The notes under the pieces were generated by a model that saw only the letters and a list, made by a program, of their open reading frames with translations, ran no database searches and was not told the origin of the DNA. The position numbers and the translations under genes are program-made. Positions 1 through 6,386 of a DNA stretch of 26,223 nucleotides are shown here, piece after piece. How positions within the stretch are numbered: the stretch's first letter is position 1; each line of letters opens with the position of its first letter. The DNA is taken from contig CAUVKI010000025.1 of NCBI GenBank assembly GCA_963552605.1, forward strand, positions 1 through 26,223, given 5' to 3'. Origin of the DNA: CAUVKI01 sp963552605. Its GTDB lineage: Bacteria > Bacillota > Clostridia > Tissierellales > Peptoniphilaceae.

Positions 1-95
1 TTTATGTCTGCGCCGTTATCCTTGCAAGCGATATTGAGGATTTTTATAGGAGAAGGCTCTGCGAAGAGATGAGCGATCGTTTTTCGAGGAGGTGA
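1..95 (+). CDS. Zinc-ribbon/4-TM membrane protein, copy A (3' end only)
   Basis: This is the last 30 codons of a gene that begins before the window. It encodes the fourth hydrophobic segment and the tail CEEMSDRF, nearly identical to the ends of copies B (677-774) and C (1741-1838), with a few silent or near-silent changes such as AGG for AGA and GAG for GAA. Copies B and C end in SLRK followed by TAA. This copy instead ends AGG AGG TGA (87-95), and those bases are also the ribosome-binding site of copy B. The stop therefore lies inside the next gene's ribosome site, which implies translational coupling within a tandem array. Function is unknown. Confidence 0.75.
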   Translation, partial: YVCAVILASDIEDFYRRRLCEEMSDRFSRR

Positions 96-99
96 TATC

Positions 100-774
100 A
101 CGAAATGCAGCAATAAAAAATGCAAGCGCCAATTTTTTGAAGAGGAGGAGCATTATATATGCTGTCCTGAATGTGGGGAAATCGTTATTGAAAATTTCCC
201 CACTGAGGAGACTCATTCAATGGATGAGGTGCAGGAAGCATTTGAAAGAGTTGCTTCTTTCAAGGAGTATAATGAAAAATACTTGAAGGCTTTGAAGGTA
301 ATAGGCGGCGTGTTTGTCTTTATACAGTCGATCCATATTTCTACGTTTTGGCATTATCGGGTTAGATCTGATTATGGTTATAGGAATCGTTATCCGCTTA
401 GAAGCACCATATTGCTTGCAGCAATGATTTTCTTTAGTTCGCTTCCCTTTAAGTATGAAACAGTCCATAGGAAGTTTTTGGGGGAGCGTGCTTGGATATG
501 TCATAGCATTTGGTTTAAGGCTCTTAAGTGGGTTCTTGTGATTATATGGGTAGTATTTATGGTGCTTCATTTTATTCCTTATTACTACTCCTATCATGGG
601 GGAAGGCTTTTGGGTCATGGAGAATACGCCGAGATGGTTGTTAAGAGACTTACCCCTTTTTACTATTTTGACCTGTTTTATGTCTGCGCCGTTATCCTTG
701 CAAGCGATATTGAGGATTTTTATAGGAGAAGACTCTGCGAAGAAATGAGTGATCGTTTTTCTTTACGAAAATAA
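100..774 (+). CDS. Zinc-ribbon, four-helix membrane protein of unknown function, copy B
   Basis: I do not recognise a named family. From the ACG at 100 the product is 224 residues. An N-terminal zinc ribbon (C-x4-C, then CCPECG, within residues 1-30) is followed by an acidic linker, two hydrophobic segments around VFVFIQSIHI and ILLAAMIFF, a conserved loop LGERAWICHS, a third segment around WVLVIIWVVFMVLHF, and a fourth near the C-terminus. No ATG, GTG, TTG or CTG lies in frame between the upstream in-frame stop (70-72) and the ATG at 220. The zinc ribbon is conserved at codon level with copy C, so it is translated. A perfect site AGGAGG (87-92) sits 7 nt before ACG, the only near-start codon shared by both copies at good spacing. 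The alternative start is ATG 220, which would drop the zinc ribbon. The gene is followed by a terminator and converges on a thrS fragment. The cysteine-rich head suggests a cytoplasmic metal-binding domain tethered to the membrane. Confidence 0.65.
   Translation, partial: TKCSNKKCKRQFFEEEEHYICCPECGEIVIENFPTEETHSMDEVQEAFERVASFKEYNEKYLKALKVIGGVFVFIQSIHISTFWHYRVRSDYGYRNRYPLRSTILLAAMIFFSSLPFKYETVHRKFLGERAWICHSIWFKALKWVLVIIWVVFMVLHFIPYYYSYHGGRLLGHGEYAEMVVKRLTPFYYFDLFYVCAVILASDIEDFYRRRLCEEMSDRFSLRK
133..220 (+). repeat. 88-bp near-identical block with a 10-bp hairpin (copy B)
   Basis: Positions 133-220 match 1203-1290 with one difference (C183 versus T1253). The block codes for the second half of the zinc ribbon and its acidic linker. 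It contains a perfect inverted repeat: GTGGGGAAAT at 173-182 and ATTTCCCCAC at 194-203, with an 11-nt loop. No T-run follows, so it does not look like an intrinsic terminator. Sequence on both sides is clearly more divergent between the copies. Confidence 0.75.
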
Positions 775-816
775 AAAAACGCTGTCGTTTTGGAAAATAA
801 AACGACAGCATTTTCT
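775..816. terminator. Bidirectional intrinsic terminator (left copy)
   Basis: Stem GCTGTCGTTTT (781-791) pairs perfectly with AAAACGACAGC (799-809) around a 7-nt loop. It is flanked by an A-run on the left and a T-rich tract on the right, so it can stop transcription in either direction. Here it ends copy B. Confidence 0.85.
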
Positions 817-821
817 TATTT

Positions 822-1109
822 TTATATTTTTTTCAAAATATCCTCTTTTGTAAGACTTATAAACTCCTCAATGCTCATCATTCCCAAATCCTTTCCGTCT
901 CTTGAGCGAACGGATATCTTTTTTTCGGTTTCCTCTTTTTCTCCTATCACAATCATATAGGGGAGCTTTTGAAGCTGCGCTTCACGAATTTTTTTCCCGA
1001 TTTTTTCCGCTCTGAAATCCTTTTCAACTCTCAATTCATTTTCTTCAAGTTTTCCGAAGATTTCCTGAGCATAGTCGTTAAATTTGTCCGAAATCGGAAG
1101 CACCGATAC
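822..1109 (-). pseudogene. thrS: Truncated duplicate of the thrS 3' end
   Basis: This is a copy of the last ~95 codons of threonyl-tRNA synthetase (the anticodon-binding domain), identical to the 3' end of the intact gene at 1886-2173. It has no start, no catalytic core and no ribosome site. At 1110 it is fused to the 3' end of an unrelated plus-strand gene. It is a by-product of the tandem duplication and not a functional gene. Confidence 0.85.
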
Positions 1110-1165
1110 CTGAAAAGGATCGTGAGTTTGATGAGATACTGGGAAACCAATCTATAAGGAGGTGA
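1110..1165 (+). pseudogene. 3' remnant of an upstream array gene (gene X)
   Basis: Immediately right of the thrS fragment junction, an open frame reads EKDREFDEILGNQSIRR and then TGA (1163-1165). Like copy A it ends AGG AGG TGA, with those bases forming the ribosome site of the next gene (copy C). The same stop-in-ribosome-site arrangement suggests this is the tail of a gene that normally precedes an array member. Its own N-terminal part is missing, replaced by the thrS fragment. Confidence 0.5.
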
Positions 1166-1169
1166 TACC

Positions 1170-1838
1170 ACGAAGTGCGCAGGCGAGGGATGCAAACATT
1201 ACTTTTTTGAAGAGGAGGAGCATTATATATGCTGTCCTGAATGTGGGGAAATTGTTATTGAAAATTTCCCCACTGAGGAGACTCATTCAAAAAAGGAAGT
1301 GCAGGAAGCATTTGAAAAGGTTGCCTCTTTTAAAGAACACCATAAAAATTATGTGAAGGCTATTGGCATCGTTGGCTACACATTCCTTTTCATACAGACT
1401 ATTCATTTTTTTGTGTTGTGGCATTACCAAGTTAGATATGTTCGTAGAGATGATTCTGATGGAGTAAGAGGGATGACACTATTTTTACCTATGCTTATAT
1501 TCAGTTCGCTCCCCATTAAGTATGGGACTTATAGAAAAGTTTTGGGGGAGCGTGCTTGGATATGTCATAGCATTTGGTTTAAGGCTCTTAAGTGGGTTCT
1601 TGTGATTATATGGGTAGTATTTATGGTGCTTCATTTTATTCCTTATTACTACTCCTATCATGGGGGAAGGCTTTTGGGTCATGGAGAATACGCCGAGATG
1701 GTTGTTAAGAGACTTACCCCTTTTTACTATTTTGACCTGTTTTATGTCTGCGCCGTTATCCTTGCAAGCGATATTGAGGATTTTTATAGGAGAAGACTCT
1801 GCGAAGAAATGAGTGATCGTTTTTCTTTACGAAAATAA
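1170..1838 (+). CDS. Zinc-ribbon, four-helix membrane protein of unknown function, copy C
   Basis: Paralogue of copy B, 222 residues from the ACG at 1170. The zinc ribbon has the same spacing (C-x4-C, then CCPECG) with different residues between the first cysteine pair. The middle (about codons 40-122, first two hydrophobic segments and the loop between them) has diverged and is two codons shorter. From base 1540 onward it is identical to copy B. The in-frame stop TAA at 1155-1157 and the absence of ATG, GTG or TTG before GTG 1299 leave ACG 1170 as the best start. It lies 7 nt after a perfect AGGAGG and is shared with copy B. The gene is probably a chimera made by recombination between array members. 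It converges on thrS across a shared terminator. Confidence 0.65.
   Translation, partial: TKCAGEGCKHYFFEEEEHYICCPECGEIVIENFPTEETHSKKEVQEAFEKVASFKEHHKNYVKAIGIVGYTFLFIQTIHFFVLWHYQVRYVRRDDSDGVRGMTLFLPMLIFSSLPIKYGTYRKVLGERAWICHSIWFKALKWVLVIIWVVFMVLHFIPYYYSYHGGRLLGHGEYAEMVVKRLTPFYYFDLFYVCAVILASDIEDFYRRRLCEEMSDRFSLRK
1203..1290 (+). repeat. 88-bp near-identical block with a 10-bp hairpin (copy C)
   Basis: Second copy of the block described at 133-220. The inverted repeat arms are 1243-1252 and 1264-1273. The hairpin arms are unchanged between copies, and the only difference falls in the loop. Confidence 0.75.
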
Positions 1839-2173
1839 AAAAACGCTGTCGTTTTGGAAAATAAAACGACAGCATTTTCTTATTTTTATATTTTTTTCAA
1901 AATATCCTCTTTTGTAAGACTTATAAACTCCTCAATGCTCATCATTCCCAAATCCTTTCCGTCTCTTGAGCGAACGGATATCTTTTTTTCGGTTTCCTCT
2001 TTTTCTCCTATCACAATCATATAGGGGAGCTTTTGAAGCTGCGCTTCACGAATTTTTTTCCCGATTTTTTCCGCTCTGAAATCCTTTTCAACTCTCAATT
2101 CATTTTCTTCAAGTTTTCCGAAGATTTCCTGAGCATAGTCGTTAAATTTGTCCGAAATCGGAAGCACCGATAC
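1540..2173. repeat. 634-bp perfect direct repeat, right copy
   Basis: Right partner of 476-1109. It includes the 3' half of copy C, the terminator and the end of the intact thrS gene. This side is contiguous with full-length thrS, so it carries the original thrS end. Confidence 0.9.
1839..1880. terminator. Bidirectional terminator between copy C and thrS
   Basis: Identical to the left copy. The stem is 1845-1855 with 1863-1873, with A-runs and T-runs on the two sides. It serves the convergent genes copy C (plus) and thrS (minus). Confidence 0.85.
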
Positions 2174-3793
2174 TTGAATCGGAGCGAGCCACATCGGAAG
2201 TTTTCCGGCATAGTTCTCAATCAAAATTCCCATAAATCGCTCCACGCTTCCCAGTATGGTTCTATGAAGCATCACAGGACGTTTTCTTTCCCCGTCCGCA
2301 TCGACATAGGTTAAGTCAAACCTTTCAGGCATTTGGAAATCCAACTGTATGGTTCCGCATTGCCAAGTTCTCCCTATTGCGTCCTCCAAGTGAAAATCAA
2401 TTTTCGGTCCGTAAAAAGCTCCGTCGCCCTCATTAAGCTTATATGAAAGCTCAAGCTCGTTTAATGCGTCGATAAGACCGTTGGTGGCAATTTCCCATTG
2501 TTCCTCGGTTCCCATTGAGTCTTCAGGTCGTGTTGAGAGCTCAATGTGATACTTAAATCCGAAGTCCTTATAGATTTTATCTTCCAATTGAATTACGCCT
2601 TTTAACTCTTCTTTAATTTGACTTTCAAGCACAAATAGATGTGCGTCGTCCTGCGTGAAAGCTCTCACTCTGAAAAGTCCGTGCAAAGCACCTGAAAGTT
2701 CGTGTCTGTGCACAAGTCCCATCTCTCCCCACCTGAGAGGAAAATCTCTGTAGCTGTAAAGAGATTCTTTATATATGAGTATTGCGCCGGGACAGTTCAT
2801 CGGCTTGATTGCATAAGGTTCTTCATCAATTTCCGTAAAGTACATATTTTCTTTATAGTGATCCCAATGTCCCGATTGATGCCAAAGGGCCTCGTTCATA
2901 ATCATCGGAGTGCGGATTTCATCATATCCGGCTTTTTTATGCTCAATTCTCCAATAACTTTCAAGAATATTCCTAAGCACCATTCCCTTGGGGAGGAAGA
3001 AGGGAAACCCCGGTCCTTCGTCGTGCATTGAAAAAATTCCCAATTCCTTTCCCAACTTTCTGTGATCTCTTTTTTTCGCCTCTTCCATTCTCACAAGATG
3101 TTCGTCCAAATCTTTTTTCTTCTCAAAAGTTATTCCGTAAATCCTTTGAAGCATTTTATTCTTTTCATCGCCGTGAAAATATGCTCCTGCAATTGAAAGA
3201 AGCTTTATCGCCTTAATCTTTGAAACATCATAGAGGTGAGGACCTCGACACAGGTCGATAAAATCTCCCAAGGTGTAAAATGAAATGATTTCCCCCTCGG
3301 GAATTCTTTCGATTAAGTCCACCTTATAGACTTCGTCAAGCTCCTTGAAATGCAGGAGAGCGTCTTCTCTTTTCATCTCGGTGCGGATTAAGACGGGATT
3401 TTCTTTGACGATTTTTTTCATCTCATTTTCAATACTTTCCAAGTCCTCAGGAGTAAAACGGTGTTCGGTGTCAAAGTCATAGTAGAACCCTTGGTCTATT
3501 GCAGGTCCGATTGCAAATTTCACATCGGGAAAAAGTCTTTTTATTGCATACGCCATAAGGTGTGCGGAAGTGTGCCAAAAAATCGCCTTACCCTCTTTAT
3601 CTTCAAAATTTACTACCTTGAAATCCGCATCTTCAAGAATGGGCTGCTGCATTCCGTAAATTTCCCCGTTGACCACTGCACCTATGGATTTTCTTGCAAG
3701 CCCCTCGGAAATTTCTTTCACTGCTTCATAAACACTCAATCCCTTTTCAATCGTTCTTTCGCTTCCGTCAGGAAGTCTCAAAATCACATTCAT
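1886..3793 (-). CDS. thrS: Threonyl-tRNA synthetase
   Basis: Charges tRNA(Thr) with threonine in the cytoplasm. The 635-residue product has the usual full-length architecture. An N-terminal TGS domain (about 1-62) comes first, then the second additional/editing domain with the HxxxH motif (H74, H78). The class II catalytic core follows, with MNCPG supplying the zinc-binding cysteine, and then the C-terminal anticodon-binding domain. The start is ATG at 3793, preceded by AAGGAG at good spacing and giving the family-typical beginning MNVILRLPDGS. A longer open frame runs back to 3931 but lies inside the T-box leader. The gene is transcribed alone from a strong promoter at 4025-4053, controlled by the T-box, and ends at the shared terminator at 1839-1880. 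The last 288 bp are duplicated at 822-1109. Confidence 0.97.
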   Translation of the reverse strand: MNVILRLPDGSERTIEKGLSVYEAVKEISEGLARKSIGAVVNGEIYGMQQPILEDADFKVVNFEDKEGKAIFWHTSAHLMAYAIKRLFPDVKFAIGPAIDQGFYYDFDTEHRFTPEDLESIENEMKKIVKENPVLIRTEMKREDALLHFKELDEVYKVDLIERIPEGEIISFYTLGDFIDLCRGPHLYDVSKIKAIKLLSIAGAYFHGDEKNKMLQRIYGITFEKKKDLDEHLVRMEEAKKRDHRKLGKELGIFSMHDEGPGFPFFLPKGMVLRNILESYWRIEHKKAGYDEIRTPMIMNEALWHQSGHWDHYKENMYFTEIDEEPYAIKPMNCPGAILIYKESLYSYRDFPLRWGEMGLVHRHELSGALHGLFRVRAFTQDDAHLFVLESQIKEELKGVIQLEDKIYKDFGFKYHIELSTRPEDSMGTEEQWEIATNGLIDALNELELSYKLNEGDGAFYGPKIDFHLEDAIGRTWQCGTIQLDFQMPERFDLTYVDADGERKRPVMLHRTILGSVERFMGILIENYAGKLPMWLAPIQVSVLPISDKFNDYAQEIFGKLEENELRVEKDFRAEKIGKKIREAQLQKLPYMIVIGEKEETEKKISVRSRDGKDLGMMSIEEFISLTKEDILKKI

Positions 3794-3827
3794 ATCTTTC
3801 TCCTTTCGCTTACAAATAATGGTAACA

Positions 3828-4018
3828 AAAAAACCCGCCCACAATGGGGCGAGTATTCGCGGTTCCACCCAAATTTTTTCTCTCAATGCGCAATATCGGG
3901 CGCACCCGTCCCGCTTTCGCAGGAGGCTCAAGGGCGGTCTTGCCTTTGTCCTCTCCGAAGTTTTCAGCCTAAGACTTCGATCTCTTTAAAAGGAAATAAA
4001 GGTTCGTTCCCCATCCGC
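3828..4018 (-). promoter_or_regulatory. T-box riboswitch controlling thrS
   Basis: The minus-strand leader contains the conserved T-box sequence GGGTGGAACCGCG (3858-3870). A GC-rich terminator hairpin follows at about 3834-3853, then a run of seven T residues. In this family uncharged cognate tRNA pairs through its acceptor end with the TGGN bulge and favours an antiterminator, so thrS is read when charged tRNA(Thr) is scarce. The bulge TGGA would match a discriminator U. The upstream part should hold Stem I with a threonine specifier codon. ACA at 3949-3947 and ACC at 3938-3936 (minus strand) are candidates, but I could not fold the stem with confidence to choose. Confidence 0.92.
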
Positions 4019-4024
4019 TACACC

Positions 4025-4053
4025 ATTATAACGGCGAGTATAAAAAAAATCAA
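4025..4053 (-). promoter_or_regulatory. thrS promoter
   Basis: On the minus strand, TTGATT (-35, 4053-4048) and a perfect TATAAT (-10, 4030-4025) are separated by exactly 17 bp. Transcription would begin near 4018 at the start of the T-box leader. Confidence 0.85.
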
Positions 4054-4108
4054 ATATTTTTTAGTTCTTCCATAAAAATTTGGGTAAAGATTGGTCGAGG
4101 TGATTAAA

Positions 4109-4345
4109 ATGAAATTGGAATTATATGTTCTAACCGGTTGCCCGTTTTGCGCAAAGGTGCTGCGTTTTATAGAAAAGGCGGGGATTGGCGATAAGGTTGA
4201 GATCAAAAATGTTGACGACCCTCAAAACAAAAAAAGAGTGGTCGAGGAAGGCGGGCAGGAACAGTTTCCTTGCTTATTCATAGACGGTAAGCCGATGTAC
4301 GAGTCGATGGATATCGTAAAATTTTTGAATGACAATTTGAAGTAA
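4109..4345 (+). CDS. Glutaredoxin-like thioredoxin-fold protein
   Basis: A 78-residue single-domain protein. It begins with a beta strand and the dithiol active site CPFC (residues 11-14), and carries the FPCLFIDG segment, where the cis-proline-type residue of the glutaredoxin/GST N-terminal fold is expected. A GST-like ending ESMDIVKFL follows. The expected role is thiol-disulfide exchange in the cytoplasm, but the partner is unknown. The start is ATG 4109, preceded by GAGGTGA. A TTG at 4091 is in frame but has no ribosome site. The gene is divergent from thrS and followed directly by a terminator, so it is monocistronic. Confidence 0.88.
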   Translation: MKLELYVLTGCPFCAKVLRFIEKAGIGDKVEIKNVDDPQNKKRVVEEGGQEQFPCLFIDGKPMYESMDIVKFLNDNLK

Positions 4346-4388
4346 AAAAAAACTCATCGTTTAAATCAAAACGGTGAGTTTTTTTTTG
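4346..4388 (+). terminator. Intrinsic terminator after the glutaredoxin-like gene
   Basis: Stem AACTCATCGTT (4351-4361) pairs with AACGGTGAGTT (4370-4380), with one G-T wobble. A T-run follows at 4381-4387 and there is an A-run on the other side. Confidence 0.85.
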
Positions 4389-4413
4389 AAATGATAAAAA
4401 AATATGGTAGAAT
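4386..4413 (+). promoter_or_regulatory. Promoter of the RCC1-repeat gene
   Basis: TTGAAA (4386-4391), a 16-bp spacer, and TAGAAT (4408-4413) directly preceded by TGG, giving an extended -10. The -35 overlaps the T-run of the preceding terminator. Confidence 0.65.
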
Positions 4414-4457
4414 TAACTCGCGGAAGTAATACAATAATAAAAGGAGGAGAAAGAGAG

Positions 4458-6326
4458 ATGAAAAAGAGATTATTGACCGCAGCTTTGGCATTGATTTTGG
4501 TTGCGGCAACAGGTTTCGTCAATTCATCATTGGCAGCGGTTTCTCTGGTGGAGTTTCAAAAAGATGCTCGTCCGGTGGTAGACCCGAACAAGGAATGGAC
4601 AATACTCGTCAACAAAGACTTTGACGGGTCAAGCCTTGAAGAGGTGGTAAAGGTATTTACCGATACGGGCGACGCTAAGAGTGTGAGCGTGTCAAAAAAA
4701 TCTTCAAGAGAAATTTTAGTGCGCCCCTCGGGTACGGGTTATGTTCCTGGCAATTATTCACTTAATATTCGGGGACTTAAAGGCACCGACGGAAACCTTC
4801 TCAGGTTTGAATACTCTATGAGTTTTACGGTACGTGGAGATAATCGGGCGGTTTTTTTGGAAAACACGGACAATAATTGGAAAAGTGTGAAATCTCCAAC
4901 CGATGTTTTCGATCAGCCTCTCACAAACGGAGCTCCGGTAGTCAATCCCAAAACGGGTTCGGTGGGTGTTGTCGAGATAAAAAAAGAGGACAGTCCGAAC
5001 GGAGACTATCAGGTACGTGTTGTAAATCCGGTTCCCGAACCCATTGTTCCTTCCAAACCCAGCCCCGTTGAGAGAAATCCCAATTTTAATGCCGGTGATT
5101 ATGGCATAACCAAGTGCGGAAGCTATGAAATTCCCGCAGCTAATTTTAATAGAAGCGTGGGTACCGTTTTTTATGCGGCGGACGGCAGTCAAATAGGAAT
5201 ACTTACGGATATCTTGAGATTTAGAGATATGATTCGCATAAACATTGCTTGCCCCATTGCAGATCCCATAGGCGATCCCGACACTTATTACGACAGAGAA
5301 GTTATAGATGTGAATAAGGACTATAACACGATAGACGGTTCAAAAGCTCATGTCGCTTGGATTGAAAACGGACATCTGTTTTGGAGCGGAGGAGACAGTT
5401 TGAACATAAAAACTGTATACAAAGAAAGACTTTCGGTTTCGGGGATAATCGAGGTTGCCTCCAATCAAAAAGGGGTCTACTATTTATATGAAAACGGTTC
5501 TGTGGGAGCGTATCTTAACGGCAAATATGAAATACTTTCGGAATTGGGATCGGATAATGCAAGGATCGCGGCAGGAGAAGGTTTTGTCTTGACCCTTAGC
5601 AACTATGGTCAGGTAAAGGTTTACGGCTCAAATATGTACGGAGAGCATGGGAACGGTCACTATGGAGGAAATCCTATTAAACCCACCGTTATAGACAAAC
5701 TACCCCCCGTTACATCAATTGCGGCAAATGCACATACAATTTGTGCGGTGACCAAATCCGGAGAGCTTTATATGTGGGGACAGAATTTAAGTCGTTTTAT
5801 TCCGGTACCCGGCACAAATGTGACAACTCCTACCAAGATAGAAATTCCGGGCAGAGTTAAGCAGGCTGCCTGCGACAGATACGGAGTATTCGTTCTTATG
5901 GAGGACGGTTCGCTTTACGCTTGGGGAGGTATGACTTTAAACTTACCCAACACCCCCTCAAAGGTGTCCGATTTGGGAGATCACATAGTAAAGTTTTCAT
6001 ATAAAAACGGTCATATCTTGGCTCTGAGAAAAGACGGACGAGTGCTTGCATTGGGTTCAAATGAATTCGGTCAGATAGGAAACGGAAAATATGGGGAACT
6101 CGGAAATTTAAACAACTTATATCTGATAGGTTTTTCCGGAGCGAGAATTGTGAAAGTAGGCACAGGAGAACGCTCGTCCTATGCCCTTGACCAAGATGGA
6201 AATCTTTGGGTCTGGGGATCGGGGCTTAACGGTCAACTGGGTCTTGGAGAAAAAGGTCAAAGAGCTAAAGTCACAATTCCCATTATAATGCCGACGATAA
6301 ACCAAGCGTTGGGGAAAAAGGGTTAA
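4458..6326 (+). CDS. Secreted RCC1-repeat beta-propeller protein
   Basis: The 622-residue product starts with a clear signal peptide (MKKRLL, a hydrophobic core, cleavage near SLA-A at residues 26-27). The first part (about 30-130) looks like a bacterial Ig-like or SbsA-type domain. A proline-rich linker near residue 195 is followed by a second region, and from about residue 290 there are repeats typical of the RCC1 fold, such as ITVCAVTKSGELYMWG-type and SYALDQDGNLWVWGSG. This predicts an extracytoplasmic seven-bladed propeller used for binding. No LPXTG sorting signal, cell-wall repeat or C-terminal membrane anchor is visible, so the protein may be released or held non-covalently. ATG 4458 follows AAGGAGGAG. 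An in-frame ATG at 4404 lies over the promoter and is rejected. It is a single-gene unit with its own promoter and terminator. The ligand is unknown. Confidence 0.85.
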   Translation: MKKRLLTAALALILVAATGFVNSSLAAVSLVEFQKDARPVVDPNKEWTILVNKDFDGSSLEEVVKVFTDTGDAKSVSVSKKSSREILVRPSGTGYVPGNYSLNIRGLKGTDGNLLRFEYSMSFTVRGDNRAVFLENTDNNWKSVKSPTDVFDQPLTNGAPVVNPKTGSVGVVEIKKEDSPNGDYQVRVVNPVPEPIVPSKPSPVERNPNFNAGDYGITKCGSYEIPAANFNRSVGTVFYAADGSQIGILTDILRFRDMIRINIACPIADPIGDPDTYYDREVIDVNKDYNTIDGSKAHVAWIENGHLFWSGGDSLNIKTVYKERLSVSGIIEVASNQKGVYYLYENGSVGAYLNGKYEILSELGSDNARIAAGEGFVLTLSNYGQVKVYGSNMYGEHGNGHYGGNPIKPTVIDKLPPVTSIAANAHTICAVTKSGELYMWGQNLSRFIPVPGTNVTTPTKIEIPGRVKQAACDRYGVFVLMEDGSLYAWGGMTLNLPNTPSKVSDLGDHIVKFSYKNGHILALRKDGRVLALGSNEFGQIGNGKYGELGNLNNLYLIGFSGARIVKVGTGERSSYALDQDGNLWVWGSGLNGQLGLGEKGQRAKVTIPIIMPTINQALGKKG

Positions 6327-6350
6327 GAGTGTTTCTTTAAGTGATCAAGA

Positions 6351-6378
6351 AAAAAAGTCCGAAAATTCGGACTTTTTT
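6351..6378. terminator. Bidirectional terminator between convergent genes
   Basis: GTCCG (6357-6361) pairs with CGGAC (6368-6372), extended by an A-run on the left and a T-run on the right. It serves the RCC1 gene (plus) and the aminotransferase gene (minus). Confidence 0.85.
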
Positions 6379-6386
6379 CTTTGCAC

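Larger units (their letters stand above)
476..1109. repeat. 634-bp perfect direct repeat, left copy
   Basis: By eye this stretch is identical base for base to 1540-2173 (offset 1064). It covers the 3' half of copy B, the shared terminator and the last part of thrS. Identity stops abruptly at both ends: aagT versus aaaG just before 476/1540, and C1110 versus T2174 on the right. Perfect identity across coding and non-coding bases means recent duplication or conversion. Confidence 0.9.

Noticed and set aside
822..1103. 93-codon small protein read from the thrS fragment
   Set aside because: It has no ribosome site and its apparent start is an internal GTG of thrS. It is a duplicated gene tail.
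3794..3931. N-terminal extension of thrS (46 extra residues)
   Set aside because: The extra frame lies in the T-box leader and terminator, has no ribosome site, and the family-typical start with AAGGAG is at 3793.
3461..4075. 204-codon open frame on the plus strand
   Set aside because: Antisense to thrS and its T-box, with no ribosome site and no recognisable protein features.
4018..4206. Minus-strand frame overlapping the thrS promoter and glutaredoxin gene
   Set aside because: It crosses a strong promoter and is antisense to a gene with a clear CPFC active site.
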